Of a stretch of DNA of 37,270 bases, positions 23,959-31,595 are shown one piece after another (position 1 is the first letter of the stretch; each line of letters starts with the position of its first letter). The notes below the pieces were generated by a model. The model was not told where the DNA came from and made no database searches. It was given only the letters and a program-made list of their open reading frames with translations. Location of the stretch: the NCBI RefSeq assembly GCF_001431415.1, contig NZ_LDJI01000032.1:1-37270 (forward strand), given 5' to 3'. The position numbers and the translations under genes are program-made. The stretch is from Stenotrophomonas humi (GTDB lineage: Bacteria; Pseudomonadota; Gammaproteobacteria; Xanthomonadales; Xanthomonadaceae).

Positions 23959-24660
23959 TCAGAAGCGGACTTCGCCGCCCAGGGTCAACACGTCGGCGCG
24001 GTTCACCCGGTCACCGTCGTAGTCGTTGTAGTACGGGCTGGAATACAGGTAAGCGGTGTACATCAGCTGCAGATTGAAGTGGCGGTTGATGTCCACGCCG
24101 ATGCCAACGCCTACATAGCCACCATCAATGCTGCTGCCTTCGCCAAACCAGTCGTCCCCGTCTGCATACCAATAACCGCCACGGGCCACGCCGAACCACG
24201 CGCTGTCCGGGCCGAAGTTGAAGCGAGCATTGGCGCCCACACTGGAGAAGCGCAGGCTCGGGATTTCATAACCTCGCCACTGCGTGTCCTGCAGACGACC
24301 CGTGGCTACTTCAACGCCGACCTGGGTAAGTTCATCGACCTGCCAGCGGTAGCCCGCGTTGACCGACACCACACGCTGATCAATATCTTCGATCACCCAG
24401 CCCGCGCCCGCCTGCGCGCCAACAAAGAAGCCGCCTCGCGGTTGTTCAACCCGCTGCCGTTGAACCGGTTGTGCCGCATAGGCCGATGCGGCCACCGTCG
24501 GCGAGCTGCCATCGGATGACGCCGTGGAAACGGGCTGTGCCTGCTGGCCCTGCTGCTGGGCGCGATAGGTGGTCCAGCCCGAGGAGATGGATTGCGCATG
24601 CGCCGTTGAGGCACCGGCAATCAACAGTACGGGGACAACAACCGCTGCGAGCTTGTTCAT
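23959..24660 (-). CDS. Small outer-membrane beta-barrel protein
   Basis: A 233-residue secreted protein. The signal peptide is MNKLAAVVVPVLLIAGASTAHAQ; ATG 24660 is chosen because AAGGA lies at proper distance, while the ATG at 24666 is too close to it. After a Gln/Ser-rich region (about 25-70, QQQGQQAQP) an eight-stranded-type barrel follows: FFVGAQAGAGWVIE, VSVNAGYRWQVDELTQVGVEVATGR, LRFSSVGANARFNFG, WFGVARGGYWYADGD, YVGVGIGVDINRHFNLQLMYTAYLY, DVLTLGGEVRF. It ends in Phe as outer-membrane barrels do. It resembles OmpA-barrel/Ail-like proteins of unknown role. The gap on its promoter side (24661-25114) has no recognisable gene. Confidence 0.85.
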   Translation of the reverse strand: MNKLAAVVVPVLLIAGASTAHAQSISSGWTTYRAQQQGQQAQPVSTASSDGSSPTVAASAYAAQPVQRQRVEQPRGGFFVGAQAGAGWVIEDIDQRVVSVNAGYRWQVDELTQVGVEVATGRLQDTQWRGYEIPSLRFSSVGANARFNFGPDSAWFGVARGGYWYADGDDWFGEGSSIDGGYVGVGIGVDINRHFNLQLMYTAYLYSSPYYNDYDGDRVNRADVLTLGGEVRF

Positions 24661-25114
24661 CTGCATTCCTTTGGATTGATCCGGACATCCCTTACCGCTT
24701 GCCCAAGAGGTGCAGCTGCTCGACGTTACCGTTCGCGGCGTCACTTGTCTGGAGCATGCCCTTGGCGGACGCTGCATTGCAGCGCCGGAACGGCATGGCT
24801 TCAGTCCCCTTTGCGCGGCACATTGAAGGCAGCCATGCGCGCTGTCAACCAACCTCTTGCGCAGGCCAGGCAGCGCCCCTCCGAACCCTCCACTGGCTCT
24901 TACGAAAGCCACCGCGTCTTGCCGGCAGTACCCAGGAAAGCCGATACACCGCGGGCTGGCCACCCCTGCCAAACGTATCGTTCCCGCGAGAACGCGAAAA
25001 CCGTGACCGGGCTATGAAAGCATGAGCCGGGCGATCCGCGTCGGGTTCGAAAGAGCAGCCCAGGAAAGCGCCAGATAGGTCTTGTACGAGCCTGGAAACC
25101 TGCTTCGCGTGTAA
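24661..25114. other. Gene-free interval, 454 bp
   Basis: The interval holds the promoter side of the barrel-protein gene. Plus- and minus-strand open frames of about 110 codons run through it, but they have no ribosome site and no coherent domain pattern. GGGTTCGAAAG at about 25045 recalls a tRNA T-arm, but no acceptor or anticodon stem can be folded around it. I see no terminator for the SGNH-cupin gene here. Confidence 0.5.
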
Positions 25115-26299
25115 CTACCGCGTGGCCGTCGCCGGATACGCCAGCATCACCACCAGGTCATCTTCACCGGTCTGCTGCAATGCATGCGTACTACCGCTGC
25201 GCGTCAGCAGTGCATGGCCAGGACCAACGTCATACTGCCTGCCATCGAGCACATACAGGCCGCGACCGCTGACGACGTAATAGATCTCATCCTTGTGTTG
25301 CGGGTGCAGGCCAATACCGGCTCCCTTGTGCAGCACGCGCTTGCGCAGGACGAACGGAAGATCACCCACTTCCGCGAAGAAGGAATACGCCGTGGTCGGG
25401 CCAGCACCACCATGCGGACCGGGCTGCTCCCGTGCGATGTCCTGTTCGCGGATCACCAGCGACCCGTGAGGGTTCGCGACATCGGTGTTGATGGCGGACG
25501 CAGCGGTGGGCGTTGCCGATACGGATGCAGTTGCCACAGGAGAAGCCGGCGCGCTGATCGCACCACAATCGATATCGCGCTTCAAACCCGCTTTCATCTG
25601 CGGCTGCAGCTCCACCCAGCCACGCATCACCAGACAGGCGACCGCATTGGCCCCGGCAACACTGAAGTGGGTACCGTCGGCCTTGTTCTGCTCGGGCACG
25701 AACATGAAGTACGGCCTGGCACCCTGCTCGCCCAGCGCACGGATCCACGCCGCCGAGCTGGCATTGAGATCGATCAGCGGCACGTTCTGCTCGTGCGCCA
25801 CGCGCTTCATCGCCAGCGTGTAGCGGCCGTGCGTATCCAGCAGCGCGCCGAAGTCGTACAGCAACCGTGCAACCGGTGTGATCAACATTGGCGTGGCGCC
25901 TTTTTCCCGCGCCACGGCGATGTAGCGCGACAGGAACCGGGCGTAGTCGGTCTCCGGGTCGGTAAAGCGCGTGGGATCTTCGACCTTGGCATCGTTGTGG
26001 CCGAACTGGATCAACAACACATCGCCGGCCTGCAGCTCGTTGGCAATGGCATCCAGCCGCCCTTCGTTGATGAAGCTGCGCGTGCTGCGGCCGCCGATGG
26101 CGTGATTGCGCACCTGCCACTGCAGCGGGTCCAACCAGCTCTGCAACGCCTGTCCCCAACCGGCCTGTGGCGCACGTTCCGGGCCATAGGTCGCAGCGGT
26201 GGAATCTGCCGCGATGAAGATGCGATGGGTGGGTTCGTCCGCGCGGGCAATGCTGGACAGCGAGCAAACGACAACCAGAAACAGTGCAGTGATTTTCAT
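25115..26299 (-). CDS. SGNH esterase fused to a C-terminal cupin (CE12-like rhamnogalacturonan acetylesterase)
   Basis: A 394-residue secreted protein (signal peptide ends IARA-DEP). Residues 25-235 form an SGNH hydrolase of the CE12 type: nucleophile Ser33 in AADSTA, oxyanion Gly70 in NHAIGGRSTRSF, Asn102 in FGHNDAK, and Asp208/His211 in ADGTHFS. All catalytic residues are intact, and the family removes acetyl groups from rhamnogalacturonan or similar pectic sugars. A Thr/Ala/Ser-rich linker (about 250-275, ATASVSATPTAASA) leads to a cupin domain (residues about 290-390; HKGAGIGLHPQHKDEIYYVVSGRG, VGPGHALLTRSGSTHAL). The cupin half is unusual for this family; whether it binds sugar or metal or is an added enzyme is unknown. 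It ends the lacI-kduD-rpiB-type cluster. Confidence 0.9.
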   Translation of the reverse strand: MKITALFLVVVCSLSSIARADEPTHRIFIAADSTAATYGPERAPQAGWGQALQSWLDPLQWQVRNHAIGGRSTRSFINEGRLDAIANELQAGDVLLIQFGHNDAKVEDPTRFTDPETDYARFLSRYIAVAREKGATPMLITPVARLLYDFGALLDTHGRYTLAMKRVAHEQNVPLIDLNASSAAWIRALGEQGARPYFMFVPEQNKADGTHFSVAGANAVACLVMRGWVELQPQMKAGLKRDIDCGAISAPASPVATASVSATPTAASAINTDVANPHGSLVIREQDIAREQPGPHGGAGPTTAYSFFAEVGDLPFVLRKRVLHKGAGIGLHPQHKDEIYYVVSGRGLYVLDGRQYDVGPGHALLTRSGSTHALQQTGEDDLVVMLAYPATATR

Positions 26300-26310
26300 G
26301 TTTTGCTTCT

Positions 26311-26425
26311 GCTCAAAGCCCCTCTCCCATACACGGCGTGAGGGGGCGTTAGCGAACCACGGGTTCGTGGCCCATCGAGCGCGCTTGCGTCAGCGCAAGC
26401 GCGGGGTTGGGGCGAGGACTGCTTG
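26311..26425 (+). repeat. Dispersed intergenic repeat, CCCCTCTCCC family
   Basis: Starts GCCCCTCTCCC, contains the hairpin CGAACCACGGGTTCGTGG and the inverted GCGCTTGCG/CGCAAGCGC pair, and ends GGGGTTGGGGCGAGG. The order of parts matches the minus strand of 6277-6383. It lies between the SGNH-cupin and isomerase genes and would be co-transcribed if these form one operon. Confidence 0.5.
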
Positions 26426-26449
26426 GCCGGCGCAGCAACGATCATGTCT

Positions 26450-26486
26450 CCGCACAAACAACAAAGGCGCCAACAGGCGCCCTTGT
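26450..26486 (-). terminator. Intrinsic terminator after the RpiB-like gene
   Basis: On the minus strand AAGGGCGCC, loop TGTT, GGCGCCTT, then TGTTGTTTG, 34 bases after the isomerase stop. One bulged base in the stem. It would separate the isomerase transcript from the SGNH-cupin gene. Confidence 0.7.
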
Positions 26487-26519
26487 CTGCCCGTAAAGGC
26501 ATGCAGCAGTGCCGGCGAC

Positions 26520-27158
26520 TTACTTGCCCAGCACGCCCTTCACGTAGGCCACGATGTCCGCGTCCTGGGCATTGTCGAAGAACGCCTTCTGGAAGCGTTC
26601 GCCACCGACCGCCTGCTTCACCAGTTCCGGATCGATCGACTTCAGGCCTTCCACGAAGTCCTTCGAGGCGCCCTGCTTCACCTGTGCCAGGATGCCGGCA
26701 TTGGCCATCTGCGATTCCTTGCGCTCGGCCGGGTAGCCTTGGCCGCGCTCACCGGCGAATGCCTTCTCGAAGATGTAGCGGATGTTGATTTCCGCACCCC
26801 AGCCGAAGCCCTTGGCAAACGGAAGCGCCAGCGCATTGCCGCTGTTGACCTGCGCGAACAGGAACGCATCGGTCGGCTCGATGCAGTAGCCGCAATAGAC
26901 GCCCGGCCATGCATTGAGCGACATCATCGCGCCCTGGCCGGTGCCGCAGCCGGCAACGACGAAGTCCACCGCCTTCGAATTCAGCAGCAATGCGGCGCAG
27001 ATGCCCAGGTGGATGTAGGTCAGGCGGTGATCGTTGTCACCGTCCATGCCGACGTTGAACACGTCATGGCCCTGCGCGGCGGCGACGGTGTTGAGTTGTT
27101 CCAGCACCACCGGATTCTTGGCGGCCTGGCTGAATTCCTGCATCAATGCGATTTTCAT
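26520..27158 (-). CDS. RpiB/LacAB-family isomerase, probable 5-keto-4-deoxyuronate isomerase (DhuI-like)
   Basis: A 212-residue enzyme of the RpiB/LacA/LacB sugar-phosphate isomerase fold. The family core VVAGCGTGQGAMMSLN is present with Cys71 in the place of the RpiB catalytic cysteine; a C-terminal extension of about 60 residues (AGILAQVKQGASKDFVEGLKSIDPELVKQAVGGE) makes it longer than RpiB (about 150). It lies directly downstream of kduD on the same strand. Known DhuI proteins of this fold isomerise 4-deoxy-L-threo-5-hexosulose uronate, the step done by cupin-fold KduI in enterobacteria; no KduI is in the window. I infer that role here; a ribose- or allose-phosphate isomerase is the alternative. 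The start is ATG 27158, with a weak GAGAG ribosome site. Confidence 0.82.
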   Translation of the reverse strand: MKIALMQEFSQAAKNPVVLEQLNTVAAAQGHDVFNVGMDGDNDHRLTYIHLGICAALLLNSKAVDFVVAGCGTGQGAMMSLNAWPGVYCGYCIEPTDAFLFAQVNSGNALALPFAKGFGWGAEINIRYIFEKAFAGERGQGYPAERKESQMANAGILAQVKQGASKDFVEGLKSIDPELVKQAVGGERFQKAFFDNAQDADIVAYVKGVLGK

Positions 27159-27252
27159 TGCGTGACTCTCATTTGTATTGGGAAACGGTGTTGTTGATGT
27201 GGTGGAAGCAGATGCAAAAGCAAAAGCTCCCCTCATCCGCCCCTTCGGGGCA

Positions 27253-27404
27253 CCTTCTCCCGCAAGCGGGAGAAGGGAGATCTGTGCAGTCCGCAGCTAT
27301 TGCCTTGGCCGTGGCTGTGGCTGTGGCTGTGGCCTTGGCCGTGGCTGTTGCTGTTCCTGTTGCTGTTGCTGTTGCTGTCCCCTCTCCCGCATGCGGGAGA
27401 GGGG
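27253..27404. repeat. Two perfect hairpins flanking a GCTGTG/GCTGTT hexamer array
   Basis: This 319-bp kduD-isomerase gap holds no gene. 27253-27276 is an 11-bp stem with a 2-base loop (CCTTCTCCCGC / GCGGGAGAAGG) in a CCCTCATCCGCCC-led repeat. From about 27302 to 27378 an imperfect hexamer array (GTGGCT, GTTGCT, with GGCCTT and CCT variants) runs for about 12 units. 27379-27404 is a 26-base perfect palindrome with no spacer (CCCCTCTCCCGCA and its complement). On the transcribed minus strand these would form stable RNA hairpins. Confidence 0.75.
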
Positions 27405-27477
27405 TAGGGGTGAGGGCGCTTCTAGCTGCCCAGCTTTTGACTCCTTGGCTCTGGCCTTTCAGCCTTCACCTTCACCT

Positions 27478-28233
27478 TTAGCGCGCCAACCAACCACCAT
27501 CCACCGGGATGATCGCGCCGTTGACGTAATCCGACGCGCTCGATGCCAGGAACACCGCCGTGCCGCCCAGGTCTTCCGGCTTGCCCCAGCGACCGGCCGG
27601 GATGCGATCCAGGATGGCCTTGTTGCGGTCTTCGTCGGCACGCAGCTGTGCGGTGTTGTCGGTGGCCATGTAGCCCGGGGCGATGGCATTGATGGTCACG
27701 CCCTTGCCGGCCCATTCGTTGGCGAGCAAACGGGTGATGCCGGCGATGCCGCTCTTGGATGCGGTGTACGACGGCACCCGCACGCCACCCTGGAAGGACA
27801 GCATCGAGGCGATGTTGATGATCTTGCCGCTGCCCTGGGCGATGAAGTGCCTGCCCACGGCCTGGCTCATGAAGAACGCGGACTTGATGTTGACGTTCAT
27901 CACGTCGTCCCAGTCTTTCTCACTGAAATCCACCGCGTCGGCGCGACGGATCAGGCCGGCGTTGTTGACCAGGATGTCCACACGTCCCAGCCCGGCGATG
28001 GTTTCGGCCACCACGCGCTCGACCGGCTCGATGCTGATCAGGTTGGCTTCGATGTTGAGGAAGCGGCGTCCCAGTGCGCGCACCTTCTCGGCCGTTTCGT
28101 CGGCCGGAACGATGCCGGCGCCGGCAATGTCGGCACCGGCGGCGGCCAGCGCCAGCGCGATGCCCTGGCCCAGGCCGGTATTGGCACCGGTTACCAGTGC
28201 GACCTTGCCTTCGAGACTGAATGGATTCGTCAT
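27478..28233 (-). CDS. kduD: 2-dehydro-3-deoxy-D-gluconate 5-dehydrogenase
   Basis: A 251-residue short-chain dehydrogenase that reduces 2,5-diketo-3-deoxygluconate to 2-keto-3-deoxygluconate with NAD(P)H in the cytoplasm, in the breakdown of unsaturated uronates. The Rossmann motif TGANTGLGQG (about 15-24), NNAG at about 88, and the catalytic Ser (INIASML), Tyr and Lys (PSYTASKSG) are all present. The stretches EANLISIEPVERVV, NAGLIRRADAVDFSEKDWDDVMNVN and IPAGRWGKPEDLGGTAVFLASSASDYVNG are characteristic of KduD. The start at ATG 28233 follows GAGAGGAAC. A LacI-type operator overlaps its promoter, and the RpiB-like isomerase follows, giving two consecutive steps. Confidence 0.95.
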   Translation of the reverse strand: MTNPFSLEGKVALVTGANTGLGQGIALALAAAGADIAGAGIVPADETAEKVRALGRRFLNIEANLISIEPVERVVAETIAGLGRVDILVNNAGLIRRADAVDFSEKDWDDVMNVNIKSAFFMSQAVGRHFIAQGSGKIINIASMLSFQGGVRVPSYTASKSGIAGITRLLANEWAGKGVTINAIAPGYMATDNTAQLRADEDRNKAILDRIPAGRWGKPEDLGGTAVFLASSASDYVNGAIIPVDGGWLAR

Positions 28234-28372
28234 GGTGTTCCTCTCCCTGAGCGGTGGTTCGTGGTTTGCAACCGGCAACGTGGCCGGAAGGGTTGCGGTG
28301 CCTACCTTTCAGTGGCTGCCGCAGGCGTGTCCGGGTTGCCCGGGAGCGTGGCTCCAGGGCGGGTTCGGGACG

Positions 28373-28401
28373 ATTCTAGCCATTATGGAAACCGGTGTCA
28401 T
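28373..28401 (-). promoter_or_regulatory. kduD promoter with LacI-type operator
   Basis: On the minus strand ATGACA (28401-28396), 17 bases, TAGAAT (28378-28373): both hexamers match sigma70 consensus at 5 of 6. The operator core AAACCGGTGTCAT (plus strand 28389-28401) covers the -35 and half the spacer; its ACCGGT centre is typical of LacI-family sites. The same 13 bases recur at 33528-33540. Repressor binding would exclude polymerase. Confidence 0.78.
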
Positions 28402-28452
28402 TTTGCACCGCAAGAATTACCGTTTCCTTTATGGAACAAGCGTTTGGGGAAT

Positions 28453-29538
28453 TCAGTCCTGCGGCGGCTGGCAGGAATCGCGCACGATCAGGTGCGGGCG
28501 CACACTGGCCATCGGCATGGCGTTCTTGCCTTCGGGCTGGATCAACATGGCCGCGGCGGTGCGCCCGGTGTCGCGGGTATTGCGCCGCACCGAGGTCAGC
28601 GACGGCCACAGGCGCGAGGCCAGCGGGCTGTCGTCGTAGCCCACGATCGACAGTTCACGGGGAATACTGATGCCCGCGCGCATGGCGACCTTGTAGACGC
28701 CGGCAGCCATTTCGTCGTTGCCGGTGAAGATGGCGGTGGGCCGCTGCTTGCCCAGCAGCAGCTTCTCGGCGGCGGCCACACCCGATTCAAAGGTGTAGCC
28801 GGCTTCGATGATCCGCCCCGCAGGCAGCTCGATGCCGCGATTGTGCAGCGCCTCGATGAAACCGGCGGTGCGCTCGTGCGCCGAGCGGTAGGCCGACGGG
28901 CCGGTGATCAGCGCGATATCGCGATGGCCCAGTGACAGCAGGTAATCGGCGGCTTCGGCAGCACCATCGCGGTCATGGGTGATCACCATCTGCGAGGTTT
29001 CATCCAGCGGCAGCGAGGCGATACGGGTGAAGCGGCAGCCGATTTCTTCCAGCATGTCGGCCAGCGCCTGGTCTTCCGAAGCACGTGGCACCAGGATCAC
29101 GCCATGCAGCTTCTGCTGCTGCACAAAGCGCTTCACGCCCTCGATGTAGCCGGGGCTGCGCGTGTCGCACGGGTGCACCACCAGCTCGAAGCTGGAACCA
29201 CGCAATGCATCCAGCGCACCGTTCTGCATGTCCACCACGTACTGCGCGGTGGGGTTGTCGTAGACCATGCCGATCAGGAACGAGCGCCGGAACGCCAGGC
29301 CACGGGCCAGCGGGTCCGGCGTGTAGCCCACCTCGCGCATCAACGTCTCGACCTTCTCGCGGGTGTCTTTGCGCACCAGCGGCGAGTTGTTGATGATCCG
29401 CGACACCGTCTTCTTGGAGACACCCGACAGCCGCGCGATGTCGTTGATCGTGGCGGGCTTGCCCAGTGACTGCAGCGAGGCGATGGAGTCGGCATTCTTG
29501 CGCAAGGGCATATCCTTGAAACCGTTCAATACGTTCAT
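28453..29538 (-). CDS. LacI-family repressor of the uronate locus (KdgR-type)
   Basis: A 361-residue LacI-family regulator. The HTH (ATINDIARLSGVSKKTVSRIINN, residues about 29-51) and the hinge helix (REVGYTPDPLARGL) are intact and followed by a periplasmic-binding-type effector domain (RRSFLIGMVYDNPTAQYVVDMQNGALDAL, GVILVPRASEDQ, AIFTGNDEMAAGVYKVA, ELSIVGYDDSPLASRLWPSLTSVRR). An N-terminal extension of about 25 residues precedes the HTH; ATG 29511 (MPLRKN) is an alternative start. It sits between the TRAP operon and kduD, and a shared 13-base operator lies at both. A uronate intermediate such as 2-keto-3-deoxygluconate is the likely inducer. It is not the IclR-type KdgR of enterobacteria. 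Confidence 0.92.
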   Translation of the reverse strand: MNVLNGFKDMPLRKNADSIASLQSLGKPATINDIARLSGVSKKTVSRIINNSPLVRKDTREKVETLMREVGYTPDPLARGLAFRRSFLIGMVYDNPTAQYVVDMQNGALDALRGSSFELVVHPCDTRSPGYIEGVKRFVQQQKLHGVILVPRASEDQALADMLEEIGCRFTRIASLPLDETSQMVITHDRDGAAEAADYLLSLGHRDIALITGPSAYRSAHERTAGFIEALHNRGIELPAGRIIEAGYTFESGVAAAEKLLLGKQRPTAIFTGNDEMAAGVYKVAMRAGISIPRELSIVGYDDSPLASRLWPSLTSVRRNTRDTGRTAAAMLIQPEGKNAMPMASVRPHLIVRDSCQPPQD

Positions 29539-29723
29539 TCTATCGGGCCACGCTCAATGGGGAGCGCGATAACGGAACCGGGGAATGCACCCTGCCGTCG
29601 TCGAGCGCTCAGCGCGTCGATTCCAGGTACGGGCGTTCCCCGGCCCATTGTGATGGTAGCGGGTCATGTGCATCTGAACGGGCAGACATCCACCCGAGGA
29701 GCAAACAGGAGCGATGCCCTTGC

Positions 29724-29738
29724 GGCCGGCAGCCGGCC
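29724..29738. terminator. Short GC hairpin after the TRAP operon
   Basis: GGCCGGC-A-GCCGGCC, about 20 bases after the DctM-type stop on the minus strand. It has no T-tract. The rest of the 220-bp gap to the lacI start has no recognisable ACCGGT operator. Confidence 0.35.
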
Positions 29739-29758
29739 CGGTCAACGCCACCGATGCA

Positions 29759-31042
29759 TCAGCTGCGCAGCAAAGCGGGCAACCACAGCGACATCGCCGG
29801 GAAGAACGTCACCGCCAGCAGTACCGTCAGACCGGCCAGCCAGAACGGCCAGATGCTCTTCATGCTTTCGCCCACGGTGATCTTGCCGATGGCCGTGCCG
29901 ATGAACAGCACCGAGCCTACCGGCGGGGTCACCAGGCCCAGGCCGCCGGTCAGCACCAGCACCAGTCCGAAGTGGATCGGATCGATGCCATACGCCTTGG
30001 CCACCGGCAGGAAGATCGGCGTGCAGATCAGGATCATCGGTGCCAGGTCCATGAAGGTACCCAGCAGCAGCAACATCACCACGATCATCAGCAGCACCAT
30101 GTACTTGCTGTGCGCGAACGACTGCAGGAAATCCACCGCCGCTGCCGGTACCTGCAGATAGGCCAACAACCAGCCGAACACCGCTGCCGTGGCGATCACG
30201 AACAGGATCACGCCCGTGCTCCGCGCGGCATGCACGACGGTGGCCATGAACTCCTTCAGGCGCAGCTGCCGGTACAGCACGGTGGTCACCAGCAAGGCGT
30301 AGACCACGGCGATCGCTGCCGACTCCACCGCCGTGAAGATGCCGGCGCGGATACCGAAGAAGATCAGCGCCACCAGGCCCAGCCCCGGCAATGCCGCGAC
30401 CAGCCGCAACAGCACCGCGCGCATGCCGGGGAAGGCTTCCACGCCGTATCCGCGATGACGGGCAACGACGTAGCCGGTCACCATCAACACCACCGTCATC
30501 AGCAACGCCGGCACGATGCCCGCAGCGAACAGGTCGGCGATGGACAAACCACCACCGGCTGCGGCCGAGAACAGAATGAGGTTATGCGATGGCGGCACCA
30601 GCAGCGCCACCAATGCCGCGGTGATGCTGACGTTGACCGCGAAATCGCGGTCGTAGCCGCGCTTGATCATCTGCGGAATCATCGTGCCGCCCACCGCCGA
30701 GACGTCGGCGATGGCCGAGCCGGACACGCCACCGAAGAACAGCGAGGACAGGATCGACACCTGTCCCAGGCCGCCGCGCATGCGCCCGACCAGCGACGAG
30801 GCCAGCGAGATCAGGCGCTCGGAGATACCTCCGCGCATCATGATTTCACCGGCAAAGATGAACAGCGGAATGGCGATCAGCGAGGCCGAACCGGTGCCGG
30901 CGGAAATCTGCTGTACCAGCACGATGCTCGGCAGATCCAGATACAACAGCGTGGCCAGCGATGCGGCGGCCAACGCATAGGCCACCGGCACGCCGATCAA
31001 CAGCAGCACACCGAACATGGCGAAAAGAATGGCGATACCCAT
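29759..31042 (-). CDS. TRAP transporter large permease (DctM-type)
   Basis: A 427-residue inner-membrane protein with about 12 helices, the sodium-coupled translocation subunit of a TRAP transporter for organic acids. Family landmarks: IGVPVAYALAAASLATLLYL, PLFIFAGEIMMRGGISERLI, GGLGQVSILSSLFFGGVSGSAIADVSAVGGTMIPQM, YDRDFAVNVSITAALVALLVPPSHNLILFSAAAG, LGTFMDLAPMILICTPIFLPVAKAYGIDPIHFGLV and LGLVTPPVGSVLFIG. The start ATG 31042 is 4 bases past the preceding stop. In this operon, with a LacI repressor, kduD and esterases, the likely cargo is an unsaturated uronate or a short oligouronide; no binding data can be read. Confidence 0.95.
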   Translation of the reverse strand: MGIAILFAMFGVLLLIGVPVAYALAAASLATLLYLDLPSIVLVQQISAGTGSASLIAIPLFIFAGEIMMRGGISERLISLASSLVGRMRGGLGQVSILSSLFFGGVSGSAIADVSAVGGTMIPQMIKRGYDRDFAVNVSITAALVALLVPPSHNLILFSAAAGGGLSIADLFAAGIVPALLMTVVLMVTGYVVARHRGYGVEAFPGMRAVLLRLVAALPGLGLVALIFFGIRAGIFTAVESAAIAVVYALLVTTVLYRQLRLKEFMATVVHAARSTGVILFVIATAAVFGWLLAYLQVPAAAVDFLQSFAHSKYMVLLMIVVMLLLLGTFMDLAPMILICTPIFLPVAKAYGIDPIHFGLVLVLTGGLGLVTPPVGSVLFIGTAIGKITVGESMKSIWPFWLAGLTVLLAVTFFPAMSLWLPALLRS

Positions 31043-31045
31043 GGC

Positions 31046-31582
31046 TCAACGGTCTCCTTCGGCGTCGGTGTCGGCGCTACCGGCAACGGCCCGCAGCGAC
31101 TGCACCATGCGGTTCAATGCAAACACCGTCATCAATGCGCCACCAATGCTCAGCGGCAGGTAGTTCACGCTCTGCGGCAGGTCGGCGCCCGCGGTCTTGA
31201 TATGCAGACCGTCGATCCACAACACCCAGCCCCACCAGGCGATGAAGCCGCCGATGATCGCGATGATCAGCGGCACCAGCGCATCGATCGCACGCTTGAT
31301 CGCCGGGTTGATGTGTTCGGCCAGCAGAAAGAAGCCGAAGTGGCGGTTGGTGTACACGCCAGCCGCCGCCCCCATGCTCATCGCCGTGCTCAACAGCAGC
31401 AGCGTTACCGGCTCGGTCCAGCTGGGCGAATCATTGATCACGTAGCGGGCGAATACCTGCCAGCCCTGCACCACCACCAGCCCGAGCAGAGCCAGCACGG
31501 CGATGTGGATGACGATATCGGCCAGCTTCTCCAGCGCACGCTGCGCAGCGGTTGGCGCTGTGTTCGTAGTTGTTTCAGACAT
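31046..31582 (-). CDS. TRAP transporter small permease (DctQ-type)
   Basis: A 178-residue protein with four membrane helices (VIHIAVLALLGLVVVQGWQVFARYV, EPVTLLLLSTAMSMGAAAGVYT, AIDALVPLIIAIIGGFIAWWGWVLW, YLPLSIGGALMTVFALNRMV). It contains the family signatures WQVFARYVINDSPSWTEPV and GVYTNRHFGFFLL. The start is ATG 31582 (MSETTTN), 13 bases after the P-subunit stop; the frame upstream of it runs into that gene. It pairs with the large permease. Confidence 0.94.
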   Translation of the reverse strand: MSETTTNTAPTAAQRALEKLADIVIHIAVLALLGLVVVQGWQVFARYVINDSPSWTEPVTLLLLSTAMSMGAAAGVYTNRHFGFFLLAEHINPAIKRAIDALVPLIIAIIGGFIAWWGWVLWIDGLHIKTAGADLPQSVNYLPLSIGGALMTVFALNRMVQSLRAVAGSADTDAEGDR

Positions 31583-31595
31583 CGATGCGTGCCCC

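Noticed and set aside
24676..25017. Possible 113-codon gene in the 454-bp gap
   Set aside because: No ribosome site, Arg/Ser/Pro-rich shadow composition, and no family resemblance.
25030..25070. tRNA-like T-arm (GGGTTCGAAAG)
   Set aside because: No acceptor stem, D-arm or anticodon loop can be assembled around it.
27302..27378. CRISPR-like or coding tandem repeat
   Set aside because: The units are 6 bases with no spacers, and the only reading is a monotonous Ala-Val run outside any gene.
27178..28935. Plus-strand 585-codon frame through the hexamer repeat and kduD
   Set aside because: Its Cys/Gly-rich part comes only from the hexamer array, and the rest is antisense to kduD and lacI.
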